From Parundibacterium terreum (GTDB lineage: Bacteria > Pseudomonadota > Gammaproteobacteria > Burkholderiales > Burkholderiaceae_D): DNA of 64,000 nt. Both the position numbers and the translations under genes were made by a program. The stretch is taken from assembly GCF_014636315.1 (NCBI RefSeq), contig NZ_BMED01000001.1:558316-622315 (forward strand), written 5' to 3'. Positions 9,791-17,537 of the stretch are shown piece after piece (within the stretch, counting starts at the first letter, position 1; each line of letters opens with the position of its first letter). The notes below the pieces were generated by a model. The model was not told the DNA's origin and made no database searches. It worked only from the letters and a program-made list of their open reading frames with translations.

Positions 9791-9893
9791 TTTTACACCG
9801 GCAGCGAACGCCATTGACATGTAAAAGCGGCTTTTTTTACACAAACATGCCCACCTAAAGCCAATCCCGGGTGCTTTTTTACAGCAATCCCGG
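9791..9893. promoter_or_regulatory. Candidate upstream activator sites: repeated TTTTACA/TGTAAAA half-sites
   Basis: TTTTACA occurs at 9791-9797, 9835-9841 and 9877-9883, with the complement TGTAAAA at 9820-9826. The 9820/9835 pair forms a perfect palindrome with an 8-base spacer. A longer direct repeat (CAATCCCGG followed shortly by a T6 run) is present at 9862 and 9885. The cluster lies 20-110 bases upstream of the sigma-54-type promoter, where enhancer-binding proteins usually bind, and immediately beside the activator gene. Confidence 0.55.
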
Positions 9894-9903
9894 CTTTTTT
9901 AGC

Positions 9904-9918
9904 TGGCATGCAATTTGA
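9904..9918 (+). promoter_or_regulatory. Candidate sigma-54 (-24/-12) promoter
   Basis: TGGCAT at 9904-9909 and TTGA at 9915-9918 match the TGGCAC-N5-TTGC consensus with the right 10-base spacing between the GG and the GC-equivalent pair; the last base is A instead of C. Transcription would start near 9930, leaving a leader of about 55 bases before the first DUF1842 gene. Confidence 0.55.
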
Positions 9919-9985
9919 CTATACAAGCACAGCGACCGGATTGCTCCGGCCTACCTGAACCAGCTCAATAGCCAAGGACGCCATC

Positions 9986-10459
9986 ATGACCGGCTTGTTT
10001 TTCGTCTCATACATACTCGGAGATCCGGCTGCCATCGGCCCGATGCTGCAACTGAACCTGTCCGTCGACAGCCATAACCACAGTATACGCGGCCATTGCC
10101 TGGTCATGCAGCAAGGAACCCAATCCGGCCTGCCTGTTACCGGCAGTTTTGAAGCGATCAGCATTCCCAATGCCACAGGCAAGCTGGTGGCGGTAGAACT
10201 AGAGGCCGACCTGCCTGCGGCCGACGCGCTCAAAACTGAATTCAATTTGCATATGCTCGTCACTGCGGACTGGAAAGACGGCAATGCCAGTTTTCGCTTT
10301 CAGCATCATGTAATACCCGACGTGCCTGTGCTGCTGGAACCAACCAGGCAACTCAAGCAGGCAGCTCTGGGGCAACTGCAGGAATATCTGCGCTGCACCT
10401 ATGGGCGCGCATTCGGCGCCTACCTGCCCGCCGCTTTCGACCTGAATTTCGTCGAGTGA
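9986..10459 (+). CDS. DUF1842 domain-containing protein
   Basis: A 157-residue soluble protein starting MTGLFFVSYILGDP, which resembles the start of DUF1842 proteins (GLFFVSYKLG-type), and containing the later LxxTADWKDGNASFRF stretch. The function of the family is unknown. The fold looks beta-rich; there is no signal peptide or membrane segment. It is the first gene after the sigma-54-type promoter and overlaps the next gene through TGATG. The C-terminal helix (about residues 120-140, RQLKQAALGQLQEYLRC) differs from the rest and may be an interaction segment. Confidence 0.72.
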   Translation: MTGLFFVSYILGDPAAIGPMLQLNLSVDSHNHSIRGHCLVMQQGTQSGLPVTGSFEAISIPNATGKLVAVELEADLPAADALKTEFNLHMLVTADWKDGNASFRFQHHVIPDVPVLLEPTRQLKQAALGQLQEYLRCTYGRAFGAYLPAAFDLNFVE

Positions 10460-10872
10460 TGGGCGCTGCCATGACACGTCAGGCGCCAGCCAGCTTCCAG
10501 GCATCCTACCTGCTCGAAAGCAGCAGCGAATTCGGCTCCAGCCTGAAACTGGAACTCTGCGTGGACACCATGCTGAAAAGAATCCGCGGGATTTGCCATG
10601 TACAGCGGGGCCCGGTCCAGTTCGACCTGGAACTGGACGGCGGATATAGCGAACTAGCAAGGCAATGTGGCCGGGATGGTGAGGGTGGCGAGCAGGCGCT
10701 GCAGGTCAACCTCGTCGGCAATCCCAGGACCATTCCATTGCGCGACTCCGCGCTGTTGCTCAAAATGAGGCTTACACCGGATTGGAAAGCAGGCAGGGCC
10801 GACTATCATCTTTTTTCCAGAAAAATCGACGATGCACTGGTAAGACAGGATGACAAATGGCTGGGGAGATGA
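10459..10872 (+). CDS. Second, diverged DUF1842-like protein
   Basis: A 137-residue protein. It shares the layout of its neighbour: an N-terminal (F)xASYLLE strand, LxLELCVDTxxxxIRGICHV, and LKMRLTPDWKAGRADYHLF, which lines up with LHMLVTADWKDGNASFRFQ next door. I infer an old tandem duplication. The ATG shares its A with the last base of the upstream TGA, so translation is coupled; an ATG at 10471 is an alternative start. No function is known. Confidence 0.62.
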   Translation: MGAAMTRQAPASFQASYLLESSSEFGSSLKLELCVDTMLKRIRGICHVQRGPVQFDLELDGGYSELARQCGRDGEGGEQALQVNLVGNPRTIPLRDSALLLKMRLTPDWKAGRADYHLFSRKIDDALVRQDDKWLGR

Positions 10873-10932
10873 AGGTAAGAACATGCGCGGGCAAAGCCGC
10901 AAAAACCAGGCGATGATAATCAGAGAAGATAA

Positions 10933-11439
10933 TCAGGCGATGATGTTCAGGCTTTCTATGATTCCCTGATTATACGAATTGCCGATCAGAATAGACGACA
11001 GATTGGGGTTGTAGCGCAGCAAGCTGCCCAAGTCGGTTACGCGAGAAAAAGGCAGGCTTTCCAGTACGCCCGTCGCATTATAGACACCCGCTCCAATAGA
11101 TTTGGCCGACAGCGTGGCAACAATCTCCTTGTCCACGGCATCCTGCAAGACAGAATCTGAATTACTCCCGTTGGCTTGCAGCCATGCATAAGGATCGCTC
11201 GCCAAATTCGTATCCACAGACAGGTTGCCGCTGAGCAAGCCCGTAGGCGCATAAGTCAAAGCAGCGCTACCACTCCCTCCGGACAGTGCTGCAATCACGC
11301 TGGAGTCCTCAGTCAGCACAACATTGGCTTCTTGCTGGGCAACCGCCGCGCTACTTCCGGCGTCGACAGCCGTAGTAGAGGGATAGGCGGACACCCCACT
11401 GCTGTCAGGATAGCTGGATCCAATACCGGAAATAGGCAT
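10933..11439 (-). CDS. Hypothetical Ser/Ala/Gly-rich protein
   Basis: A 168-residue protein of unusual composition, rich in Ser, Ala, Gly, Val and Asn and poor in charged residues, with no signal peptide. Motifs such as DSSVIAALSGG, LLRYNPNLSSILIGNSYNQG and the hydrophobic end SLNIIA do not match a family I know. The ATG lacks a clear ribosome site. The composition recalls surface or secreted proteins of proteobacteria, but there is no secretion signal to support that. It is convergent with the DUF1842 pair. Confidence 0.5.
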   Translation of the reverse strand: MPISGIGSSYPDSSGVSAYPSTTAVDAGSSAAVAQQEANVVLTEDSSVIAALSGGSGSAALTYAPTGLLSGNLSVDTNLASDPYAWLQANGSNSDSVLQDAVDKEIVATLSAKSIGAGVYNATGVLESLPFSRVTDLGSLLRYNPNLSSILIGNSYNQGIIESLNIIA

Positions 11440-11611
11440 GATAATAAATCGCTAGATAAACACTGGGTACTGCGCAAGTCTCAAAGCGGCGCTATGAATA
11501 CGTCCATCCAATAGTACCTATTTGTACTATAGATGCTTCCGAACGAAATTCCAGATATCTAAAATGTAATAAAGCGTAAAATTTTGCTGGCGAAATTATT
11601 TTAAGCAACAT

Positions 11612-11638
11612 GGAATAAACCGGTGCCCGGTTCTGTTT
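11612..11638 (+). promoter_or_regulatory. Possible ECF-sigma-type promoter before the COG4315/sigma/anti-sigma genes
   Basis: GGAATAAAC begins at 11612 and resembles the GGAAY -35 element used by many ECF sigma factors. A CTGTTT lies 16 bases after GGAAT. This would allow the ECF sigma factor encoded downstream to drive its own operon. The -10 match is weak. Confidence 0.28.
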
Positions 11639-11678
11639 ACGTTCATGCAAGTCCATCAATCACCTTACCGGAGCCACC

Positions 11679-12056
11679 ATGAAAAAAATTTCCCTGCTTG
11701 TCGCCCTGCTTTCATCCTGCCTGGCCACCAGTGCTGCTTTTGCGCAAGAAGCTCCCGTTAAAAAAACCGGGGATATTCTCGTCAGCGATTCCGGCATGAC
11801 TTTATACACTTTCGACAAGGATGCGGCCGGTAGCGGGAAGAGCGCATGCAATGGTCCCTGCGCTGGCCTGTGGCCGCCCCTGATGGCATCTGCAGGCGCC
11901 AAGGACAACGGCGACTACAGCGTAATTACGCGTGATGACGGCGGCAAGCAATGGGCCTTCAAAGGCAAGCCTTTATACATGTACACTCCTGACAAGAAGG
12001 CCGGAGACCGCGCCGGTGACAATTTCAAGGACATCTGGCACGTGGTGAAAAACTAA
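11679..12056 (+). CDS. Secreted COG4315 / Lipoprotein_15-repeat protein
   Basis: A 125-residue protein with a clear signal peptide (residues 1-23, ending SAAFAQ). Two copies of the secreted repeat follow: SDSGMTLYTFDKD ... CNGPCAGLWPPL, and later KQWAFKGKPLYMYTPDKKAGD. The family has no proven biochemical role; members occur next to ECF sigma/anti-sigma pairs across proteobacteria. The CNGPC pair of cysteines could form a disulfide or bind a metal or haem. The gene leads a three-gene cluster with a sigma factor and its regulator. Confidence 0.85.
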   Translation: MKKISLLVALLSSCLATSAAFAQEAPVKKTGDILVSDSGMTLYTFDKDAAGSGKSACNGPCAGLWPPLMASAGAKDNGDYSVITRDDGGKQWAFKGKPLYMYTPDKKAGDRAGDNFKDIWHVVKN

Positions 12057-12082
12057 GCATGATTCAAGGCCAGGCCGTCTGA

Positions 12083-12610
12083 ATGGAAAACTTGCCGGAA
12101 CAAGATCATCTGTTGATTGCGTGCATCCCGCGCCTGCGCCGTTATGCGCGGGCGCTGGTCAGCGACCATGCGCAAGCGGACGACCTGGTGCAGGATACGC
12201 TGGAGCGTGCATGGAACAAGCTGGCGCTGTGGCGCAACGGCAGCGACATGCGCGCATGGTTGTTCGGCATCATGCACAACCTGCATGTGAACCAGGTACG
12301 CAAACCGGCCCTGGCCACCGTTGCCATGGATGAGGACGCATTCGCGCAAGCAGTGCGTGCCAGCCAGAGCGACCAGCTGGAAGTGCGCGACCTGCACGGC
12401 GCCCTCCAGTTACTGCCAGGCGATCAGCGCGCAGTATTGCTGCTGGTGGCGCTGGAGCAAATGTCGTATGAGGAAGTGGCAAACACACTGGACATCCCTA
12501 TCGGCACCGTCATGTCGCGCCTGGCGCGTGGCAGGGAAAAATTAAGAGTACTGATGCAGGGTCGCGCCGCGGCCCCGGCATCTGCCGTAGCGCTGAAAGT
12601 CGTCAAATGA
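12083..12610 (+). CDS. ECF-type RNA polymerase sigma factor
   Basis: A 175-residue sigma-70-family factor with only regions 2 and 4. Region 2: RRYARALVSDHAQADDLVQDTLERAW, then MRAWLFGIMHN. Region 4: LPGDQRAVLLLVALEQMSYEEVANTLDIPIGTVMSRLARGREKLR in outline, a typical helix-turn-helix that binds the -35 element. Its stop overlaps the ATG of the anti-sigma gene (ATGA). The cluster suggests a cell-envelope or oxidative stress response. Confidence 0.92.
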   Translation: MENLPEQDHLLIACIPRLRRYARALVSDHAQADDLVQDTLERAWNKLALWRNGSDMRAWLFGIMHNLHVNQVRKPALATVAMDEDAFAQAVRASQSDQLEVRDLHGALQLLPGDQRAVLLLVALEQMSYEEVANTLDIPIGTVMSRLARGREKLRVLMQGRAAAPASAVALKVVK

Positions 12611-13428
12611 AGCCTGAACCGATTACCGAAGCTGAACTGCATGCCTACGTTGATGGCTTGTTACCCGCAGCCAAACGGCAGCAGGTCGAGGCATGGCTGC
12701 AAGCCACGCCTGAGGATGCAGAGCTGGTAAGGATTTATCGCGAACAAAATGCCGCGCTGCGCGAGCTGTTTGATCCTGTGCTGGAAGAAGCTGTTCCTGC
12801 TTCGCTGCAACAGCCGGAGCATGGCGCATCGCACAACCCTGGAGCCAGGCAGTTTTCTCCATGGTCCCTGCAGCGCATTGCCGCCAGCGTCTTGCTGGCA
12901 TTTGCCGGCGGCATTGCTGGATGGACGCTGCATGGCTGGCAATCCACGCCAGCGGCAGATGCGCTGGCAGTCACAGCCCATCCAATGCAATTACTCAGCG
13001 CCCTGCCGCAGCAGGCAGCCATTGCGCATATTGTATTCAGCCCCGAAGTCAGGCATCCGGTAGAGGTGGGTGTAGACCAGGAGGCGCATCTGGTGGCATG
13101 GCTGTCAAAACGGCTGGGAACCAGCCTGCACCCACCCAAGCTGGGGGCATTGGGCTATGAATTAATCGGCGGCAGGCTCTTGCCGGGCAATAATGGCCCG
13201 GTAGCGCAGTTCATGTATAACGACGCATCCGGCCAGCGGCTTACTTTGTATGTAGCGACCGAAAATAGCGAAAACCACGACACCGGTTTCCGCTTCGCGC
13301 AGGAAGGCCAGGTCAATGTCTTTTACTGGATAGACGGAAAGTTCGGCTATGCCATGTCGGGCAGCATAGCCAAGCCAGAGCTATCTCGCATCGCAGGCAG
13401 CGTCTACGATCAGTTGCAGGCCAAATAG
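12607..13428 (+). CDS. Transmembrane anti-sigma factor
   Basis: A 273-residue protein. The N-terminal cytoplasmic segment (ITEAELHAYVDGLLPAAKRQQVEAWL) is typical of anti-sigma domains that hold ECF factors, but it lacks the zinc-binding H-x3-C-x2-C motif. One membrane helix lies near 88-108 (ASVLLAFAGGIAGWTL). The periplasmic part (ISPEVRHPVEVG-type start, then LGYELIGGRLLPG and TGFRFAQEGQVNVFYWIDGKFGYA) is the sensing region common to this group. It is translated from the ATGA overlap with the sigma gene. Confidence 0.88.
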   Translation: MKPEPITEAELHAYVDGLLPAAKRQQVEAWLQATPEDAELVRIYREQNAALRELFDPVLEEAVPASLQQPEHGASHNPGARQFSPWSLQRIAASVLLAFAGGIAGWTLHGWQSTPAADALAVTAHPMQLLSALPQQAAIAHIVFSPEVRHPVEVGVDQEAHLVAWLSKRLGTSLHPPKLGALGYELIGGRLLPGNNGPVAQFMYNDASGQRLTLYVATENSENHDTGFRFAQEGQVNVFYWIDGKFGYAMSGSIAKPELSRIAGSVYDQLQAK

Positions 13429-13491
13429 GCAAATAGCAAATAGCCACACATCCAGCACTGGATGACGCGTCAGACCGAGCCTGCAGTTGCT

Positions 13492-13851
13492 TCAACTGTG
13501 CTGCAATTCCGTCCACACCGCTTCGACGATCAGCATGGCTGCGCGATCGGCGTCAGCTTGCTGGCCGCAGGCTGCGGTAAGCAAGGCATCATTGCCGCTC
13601 TCCAGCCCATAGTAGCGGCGTATGCCGTGCGCCCAGCCATGATGAAAGATCATCAGGTCTTCCCTCTTGGTGGCCTTCACCATTGCCTTGTCTTGCGCCG
13701 ACATGCGCGACAACAGGCTGTCGACGGTGTCTTCCATGCTTGCAGGCCAACGGCTCTGCGGCAGCACATCGGGCCGTCGGGAAAGCACATCGGGAGTAAA
13801 CGGAACCAGTAGCGCCGTCATTGTTTCGGCGATCGTTTTTATTGTATGCAT
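13492..13851 (-). CDS. DUF6794-like hypothetical protein
   Basis: A 119-residue protein. The pattern PASMEDTVDSLLSRMS followed by DLMIFHHGWAHGIRRYYGL and SGNDALL matches the small DUF6794-type family, whose role is unknown. The start at 13851 is chosen because GGGGAGG lies 4 bases before the ATG; the longer version to 13935 would run into the preceding gene and add residues without family support. It follows another small gene on the same strand. Confidence 0.7.
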   Translation of the reverse strand: MHTIKTIAETMTALLVPFTPDVLSRRPDVLPQSRWPASMEDTVDSLLSRMSAQDKAMVKATKREDLMIFHHGWAHGIRRYYGLESGNDALLTAACGQQADADRAAMLIVEAVWTELQHS

Positions 13852-13906
13852 GTAGCCTCCCCAGAAGTCGGACCACAGAAAGCGGCCTTGCACCGCTTTC
13901 TCAAGT

Positions 13907-14245
13907 TTATGCGAGGATTTCCAGGCCTCGCTCATCGTGCAATATAGCTCCCAAACGGGATGCCAGTTCCCTGGCTTTCAGCAGCACCTGCTGATCGTAA
14001 CGCGCCGCGATTTTTCCATGCACGTATTCAAACACATACAAGCTGCCCTGAACCGGGTGCATGTAAAAAGCACAGCCATTGCTTGCCACCTGTTCCGCTT
14101 CGCCCGTCGCCGGATTCACCGCGGACAACTCGCTCACCACGCGCAGCGAAGGATCGGTGCTACAGGCGGATAACCATTCTTCAAGGCAGATGTGATTGTC
14201 GTTTGTGTCGTGCTGCTTTCTTGCAATATAAATCTCACCCGCCAT
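13907..14245 (-). CDS. Small hypothetical protein
   Basis: A 112-residue soluble protein, MAGEIYIARKQHDTN to GLEILA, which I cannot place in a family. Strand-like segments (GCAFYMHPVQGSLYVFEYVHG) precede a C-terminal helix. GGAAG lies 5 bases before the ATG at 14245; an upstream ATG at 14257 has poorer spacing. It is followed 55 bases later on the same strand by the DUF6794-like gene, so they may form an operon. Confidence 0.6.
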   Translation of the reverse strand: MAGEIYIARKQHDTNDNHICLEEWLSACSTDPSLRVVSELSAVNPATGEAEQVASNGCAFYMHPVQGSLYVFEYVHGKIAARYDQQVLLKARELASRLGAILHDERGLEILA

Positions 14246-14257
14246 CTTGTCTTCCAT

Positions 14258-14558
14258 GCCTTGATGCTACTCCGAACATTCCTGATTATCCAGGCCCGTT
14301 GTTCTGCAAAAGAGAGGCTTCCCCCCGCTTAACTGAAAAAACTCAAAACCCGCGCCGGCATTACATTTCCAGGTGGAAACAAGCCATTGTAAGCTCTTAG
14401 GCAGAGCACGCATTCTGCCCCTGTTTTAATTATTTGTCATTAGCATGCAAGCATCCCGATCAGAGAATTTTGTAAATCTTACAGGGGGCCTTAGCCCCGA
14501 CGTTCATCCAGCAATCAAATCCGGGTTCGATAAATTTGTTGATCGGATTTATTCAGCA
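14258..14558. other. Stretch without a convincing gene
   Basis: About 300 bases between divergent regions. It holds a weak inverted repeat (AAATCCG near 14518 and CGGATTT near 14545) downstream of the FAH-family gene, which might act as its transcript end, and a short GGGGCC-TTA-GCCCC hairpin near 14484-14497. No ORF has a ribosome site. Confidence 0.4.
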
Positions 14559-15326
14559 TTACTCCACCAGCAACTCAACAACGCCCAGTCCTGGAAATAC
14601 CGCTTTGACCCTCGTGCCTGGTTTGGCATAGGTCAATCCGGTGCAAGAACCGGTAGTGATAATCTGTCCGCTGCGCAGCCCTCCGCAACGCATTGCCGCG
14701 TGATTGGCAAGCCAGGTCACCAGCTCCCAGATGTCGCCAACCGGATTGCCTCCCGTTGCTGCTACCACCTGCTCCACATCGAAATACAGCTCCACCGCCT
14801 GCAGCGTCTGATCAATCTCAATATCCGTGGTTCGCCCCGGGCCTACCACCAAAGCCTCATTGCTCAAGCTGTCGGCAAGGCCTGCCAGCGGATTGGATTG
14901 CGTTGACGAAAAGCGCGAAGAGACCACCTCCAATGTGGGATGCAGCGAGGCGACCGCTGCTATCACTTCGGCGCGGGTATACGCGGAGGACTTGAGAGGC
15001 AAATCCTGCTTCAGCAATAACGCGATCTCCGCTTCCACTGCGCAACGCCCCCTTCCAGCAGCGGAGATCGGCACCGGCGACTCATGAATCAGGCTGCGCG
15101 GCAAAGCAGCACAATTGGCCTGCATACCCGGCCCGCGGGCGCCGACTTTCCAGCCGCCAGTCTCACCCAGTGAGCTCGTCACAATATCCTGGATCGCATA
15201 GGCATCCGCCGCATCTTGCGGCATGGCATCATCGTCCAGGGTCGCGAGCAAGGTGCCGCTGCGTCTGGCCTCCAGTAGCAGTTGCGCGGCGGCCAGATTT
15301 CTTGGAGTGTGCATAGGTGCTTTCAT
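14559..15326 (-). CDS. 2-keto-4-pentenoate hydratase / fumarylacetoacetate hydrolase family protein
   Basis: A 255-residue enzyme of the MhpD-like group. It shows the expected AYAIQDIV, GGWKVGARGP (substrate loop), CAVEAEIALLLKQDLP (acidic metal-binding region) and the C-terminal GQIITTGSCTG ... GTRVKAVFPGLG. Family members add water to 2-hydroxypentadienoates or decarboxylate oxo-acids in aromatic ring breakdown. No other ring-cleavage gene is nearby, so the substrate is unknown. The ATG at 15326 marks the start of family similarity; residues further upstream do not look real, and the ribosome site is weak. Confidence 0.82.
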   Translation of the reverse strand: MKAPMHTPRNLAAAQLLLEARRSGTLLATLDDDAMPQDAADAYAIQDIVTSSLGETGGWKVGARGPGMQANCAALPRSLIHESPVPISAAGRGRCAVEAEIALLLKQDLPLKSSAYTRAEVIAAVASLHPTLEVVSSRFSSTQSNPLAGLADSLSNEALVVGPGRTTDIEIDQTLQAVELYFDVEQVVAATGGNPVGDIWELVTWLANHAAMRCGGLRSGQIITTGSCTGLTYAKPGTRVKAVFPGLGVVELLVE

Positions 15327-15765
15327 TTCTGGAATGGCTAATTGCAATAGGAGGAAAATGCGCTGCTGCGAAGCGATAAAGAGTCGAGCAGAATTTATGC
15401 AAGATTCATGCAAAACAGCGAACTCGTATATTGCCAGAGTTTTGCGGCCAGGAATAAGGCTGTCAAGTAACATAAGCACAACATGCCACATGGCAAAAAG
15501 CAAAAAATACACACCGGAAACATTTCAAGCGCATACTTGCAATGCAGCAAGCAAAAACTATTTCGGTTCGCCTTGATATAAAGCAAGAGACCGCATTGCG
15601 AAGCTTGCTCAGCATGGTTCATAATAGACTTACCGCATTCAGCTCTTATTGGTGATGCAGCATCTTTTGGGGCGCGTCCGCAGGCACTTAAAAAGTGTGC
15701 TTTACGGTCCGCCAGAAGCGCACTTCAACAGCGCGTTTCACAAGATCAACGAACCGAAATGAAGT
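15327..15765. other. Gene-free stretch with one doubtful small ORF
   Basis: About 440 bases. On the plus strand AGGAGG at 15349-15354 precedes an ATG at 15358 that opens 72 codons to 15576, but the spacing is only 3 bases and the product (Ser-, Lys-, Cys-rich) resembles no protein, so I do not call it. The stretch should hold the promoters of the minus-strand FAH-family gene and the plus-strand gene at 15766. Confidence 0.35.
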
Positions 15766-16068
15766 ATGAGACATGAACAGGAAAGTGACCGATTTGGAGT
15801 TCCGCTAAGCAATTTGCAGGCAGCAGAAAAGTGGTGCAAGACTTATGACAAGAAACCTTGCCATGTTCCATCGCGCAAGGAAGTAGCAAACCTGGCCCCG
15901 AAGAAGATCACCGCGATGTTGATCACATGGATGTGCGACAGCCCAACCGAGATCATTCCCAGCCGGGCCCAGATTGCAGAAGTCAAAGCCGTGTTGCAAG
16001 CCAGGCCGGATGCAGACAAATTATCGGCACTGATCACGATGTGCAATAACTACATCAGCGGCGACTGA
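15766..16068 (+). CDS. Small hypothetical protein
   Basis: A 100-residue soluble protein that I cannot assign. It looks mostly helical (LSNLQAAEKWCKTYD, SRAQIAEVKAVLQARPDADKLSALI) with three Cys in the first 60 residues. The ribosome site is weak (GAAATGAAG). Codon use and an amphipathic pattern make it more credible than the shadow frames, but evidence is limited. Confidence 0.45.
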   Translation: MRHEQESDRFGVPLSNLQAAEKWCKTYDKKPCHVPSRKEVANLAPKKITAMLITWMCDSPTEIIPSRAQIAEVKAVLQARPDADKLSALITMCNNYISGD

Positions 16069-16132
16069 ACTGGCTGTTTATTGCTCGAGAAGCGAGCTGG
16101 CGATGTGCGGGCTTTCTGGCTGAGCGCCAGTT

Positions 16133-17038
16133 CTACATTGCCGGACTAAGGGCTCCTGCACCCGACGCATTGGCCGCCTGCTTCCCCAGCAAATCGGCAA
16201 ACACGGTAGCAAAGCGATGCACGTCGCCGGGCCAGCGCGCGGAAACGTAATTGCCGTCTACCACAACGAAGGCCGGGCTATCGTCAGTCACGCTATCCCG
16301 AAACAAGCCGCTGGTTTTGCGAAAGAAACCGGGCGAGGTTTTTGGCACATCCTGAAAGTCCCTGACCCGCGCCAGCGCCCTTCTGACTTCGCCCTCTACG
16401 CTCCAATATCCCGTCGGCTCCCCGTCTTCCTCCAGATAGGTACGGTAATACGCGGGGTCCCAAAACCTGCCCGCATATTTCATCAATGACCAGGCCGTGT
16501 TTTCAAGCTTCCACGTCAGCGCCGTAGTCTGCCGTCCAAACAGCACAGACTTTCCGTTACGGGCAGAAATGCTGCGGGCAGCAACCAGTACGCCATGACA
16601 AATAGCTGCCACCGGTTTATCCGCGTCAAAGAATGTTGCAACAAAGCGGTGCAGAGTTTCATTTTCCAGATAAGCCAGCATGCCCCGCGCCCTATGGCCG
16701 CCCGGCAGCAACAAACCGTCATAGTCTTGCGTGTTCAAATCTGCGTAGGCAAGCGGCTGCCGAAACGCCGGGTCTTGCTGCAATAGTTGATACGCCTGGC
16801 GCGCTCCGGCATTGGCGCGCAGGCTTAGCCCCAGTATCTTCAGTTTCCGCAGCAGCGGGATAAAACTCCAGAAATCCAGTCCCTCCCCAGTCAACATGGC
16901 CGGATCCGCCGCGGCAGCTCGGCCATCCGGCGTTGCAAACACCAGGCTGTGGCCCTGCTCGCGCAGAATTTTCCATGGAATCGCAACTTCACTGGGATCG
17001 AAATCCAGGTTGGGAAGCGGAATGATGATGTTTGCCAT
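16133..17038 (-). CDS. DJ-1/PfpI-family protein (type 1 glutamine amidotransferase-like)
   Basis: A 301-residue cytoplasmic protein. The nucleophile elbow AAICHGV places Cys147-His148 after the strand YDGLLLPGGH (about 106-115), the standard DJ-1/PfpI layout. It is longer than the usual 180-230 residues because of a C-terminal extension (DVPKTSPGFFRKTSG ... WPGDVHRFATVFADLLGKQ). Family members include glyoxalases, chaperones and proteases, so the activity is undecided. AAGGACC lies before the ATG. Confidence 0.85.
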   Translation of the reverse strand: MANIIIPLPNLDFDPSEVAIPWKILREQGHSLVFATPDGRAAAADPAMLTGEGLDFWSFIPLLRKLKILGLSLRANAGARQAYQLLQQDPAFRQPLAYADLNTQDYDGLLLPGGHRARGMLAYLENETLHRFVATFFDADKPVAAICHGVLVAARSISARNGKSVLFGRQTTALTWKLENTAWSLMKYAGRFWDPAYYRTYLEEDGEPTGYWSVEGEVRRALARVRDFQDVPKTSPGFFRKTSGLFRDSVTDDSPAFVVVDGNYVSARWPGDVHRFATVFADLLGKQAANASGAGALSPAM

Positions 17039-17385
17039 GATGGTCCTTGATCTGATGCCGCGCTGTTTGCGCGACAGTGCGGGGCGACGGCAGAGCGAAG
17101 TGCCCCGGCCCGAATCTAAACATTGCTAAGATAAATATACCGATGAAACTAAACACTGTCAAGATTGAGTATTGCGATCAAAACAGGTATTGCCTAAAAA
17201 AATAAAATATCTATAAAAATCAATACCATAGCGCAATCTGGCATTGATTTCGGAAATTAAAATAGCGCCCTGTCCAGCATGGTGAATGCGCCGCACCAAA
17301 ATTTCCCCCCACCAAGAATTTGTTTGGAATTCACAACAGATTCTGCGTCATTTTGGTGAAATATTCATATGCTAATGACTATTTC

Positions 17386-17443
17386 TTGACTTGTTTTTGG
17401 CATAGGCGGTTAATGGCTAAAACGCAATGCGCAAACGTTTGCG
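17386..17443 (+). promoter_or_regulatory. Promoter with downstream LacI/GalR-type operator for the TonB-dependent receptor
   Basis: TTGACT at 17386-17391 and GTTAAT at 17409-17414 are spaced by 17 bases. A perfect 14-base palindrome CGCAAACGTTTGCG sits at 17430-17443, just after the expected start of transcription. The CAAACG/CGTTTG core is typical of LacI-family repressor sites, which usually respond to sugars. The receptor ATG follows about 95 bases later. Confidence 0.65.
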
Positions 17444-17537
17444 TCTGAATTAAGGAAGTGCCGTAAAAAGGATTACTGTCAGGAATAGTTATCTCCCTAT
17501 TCCGATTGGGAAGAAGTAAATAACCGAGGAAGAGCAC

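Noticed and set aside
14500-14560. Inverted repeat with GGTTCGA that recalled a tRNA T-arm
   Set aside because: No acceptor, D or anticodon arm can be drawn around it; only a weak hairpin remains.
15358-15576. 72-codon plus-strand frame after AGGAGG
   Set aside because: Spacing to the ATG is only 3 bases, composition is unlike a protein, and no family pattern is seen.
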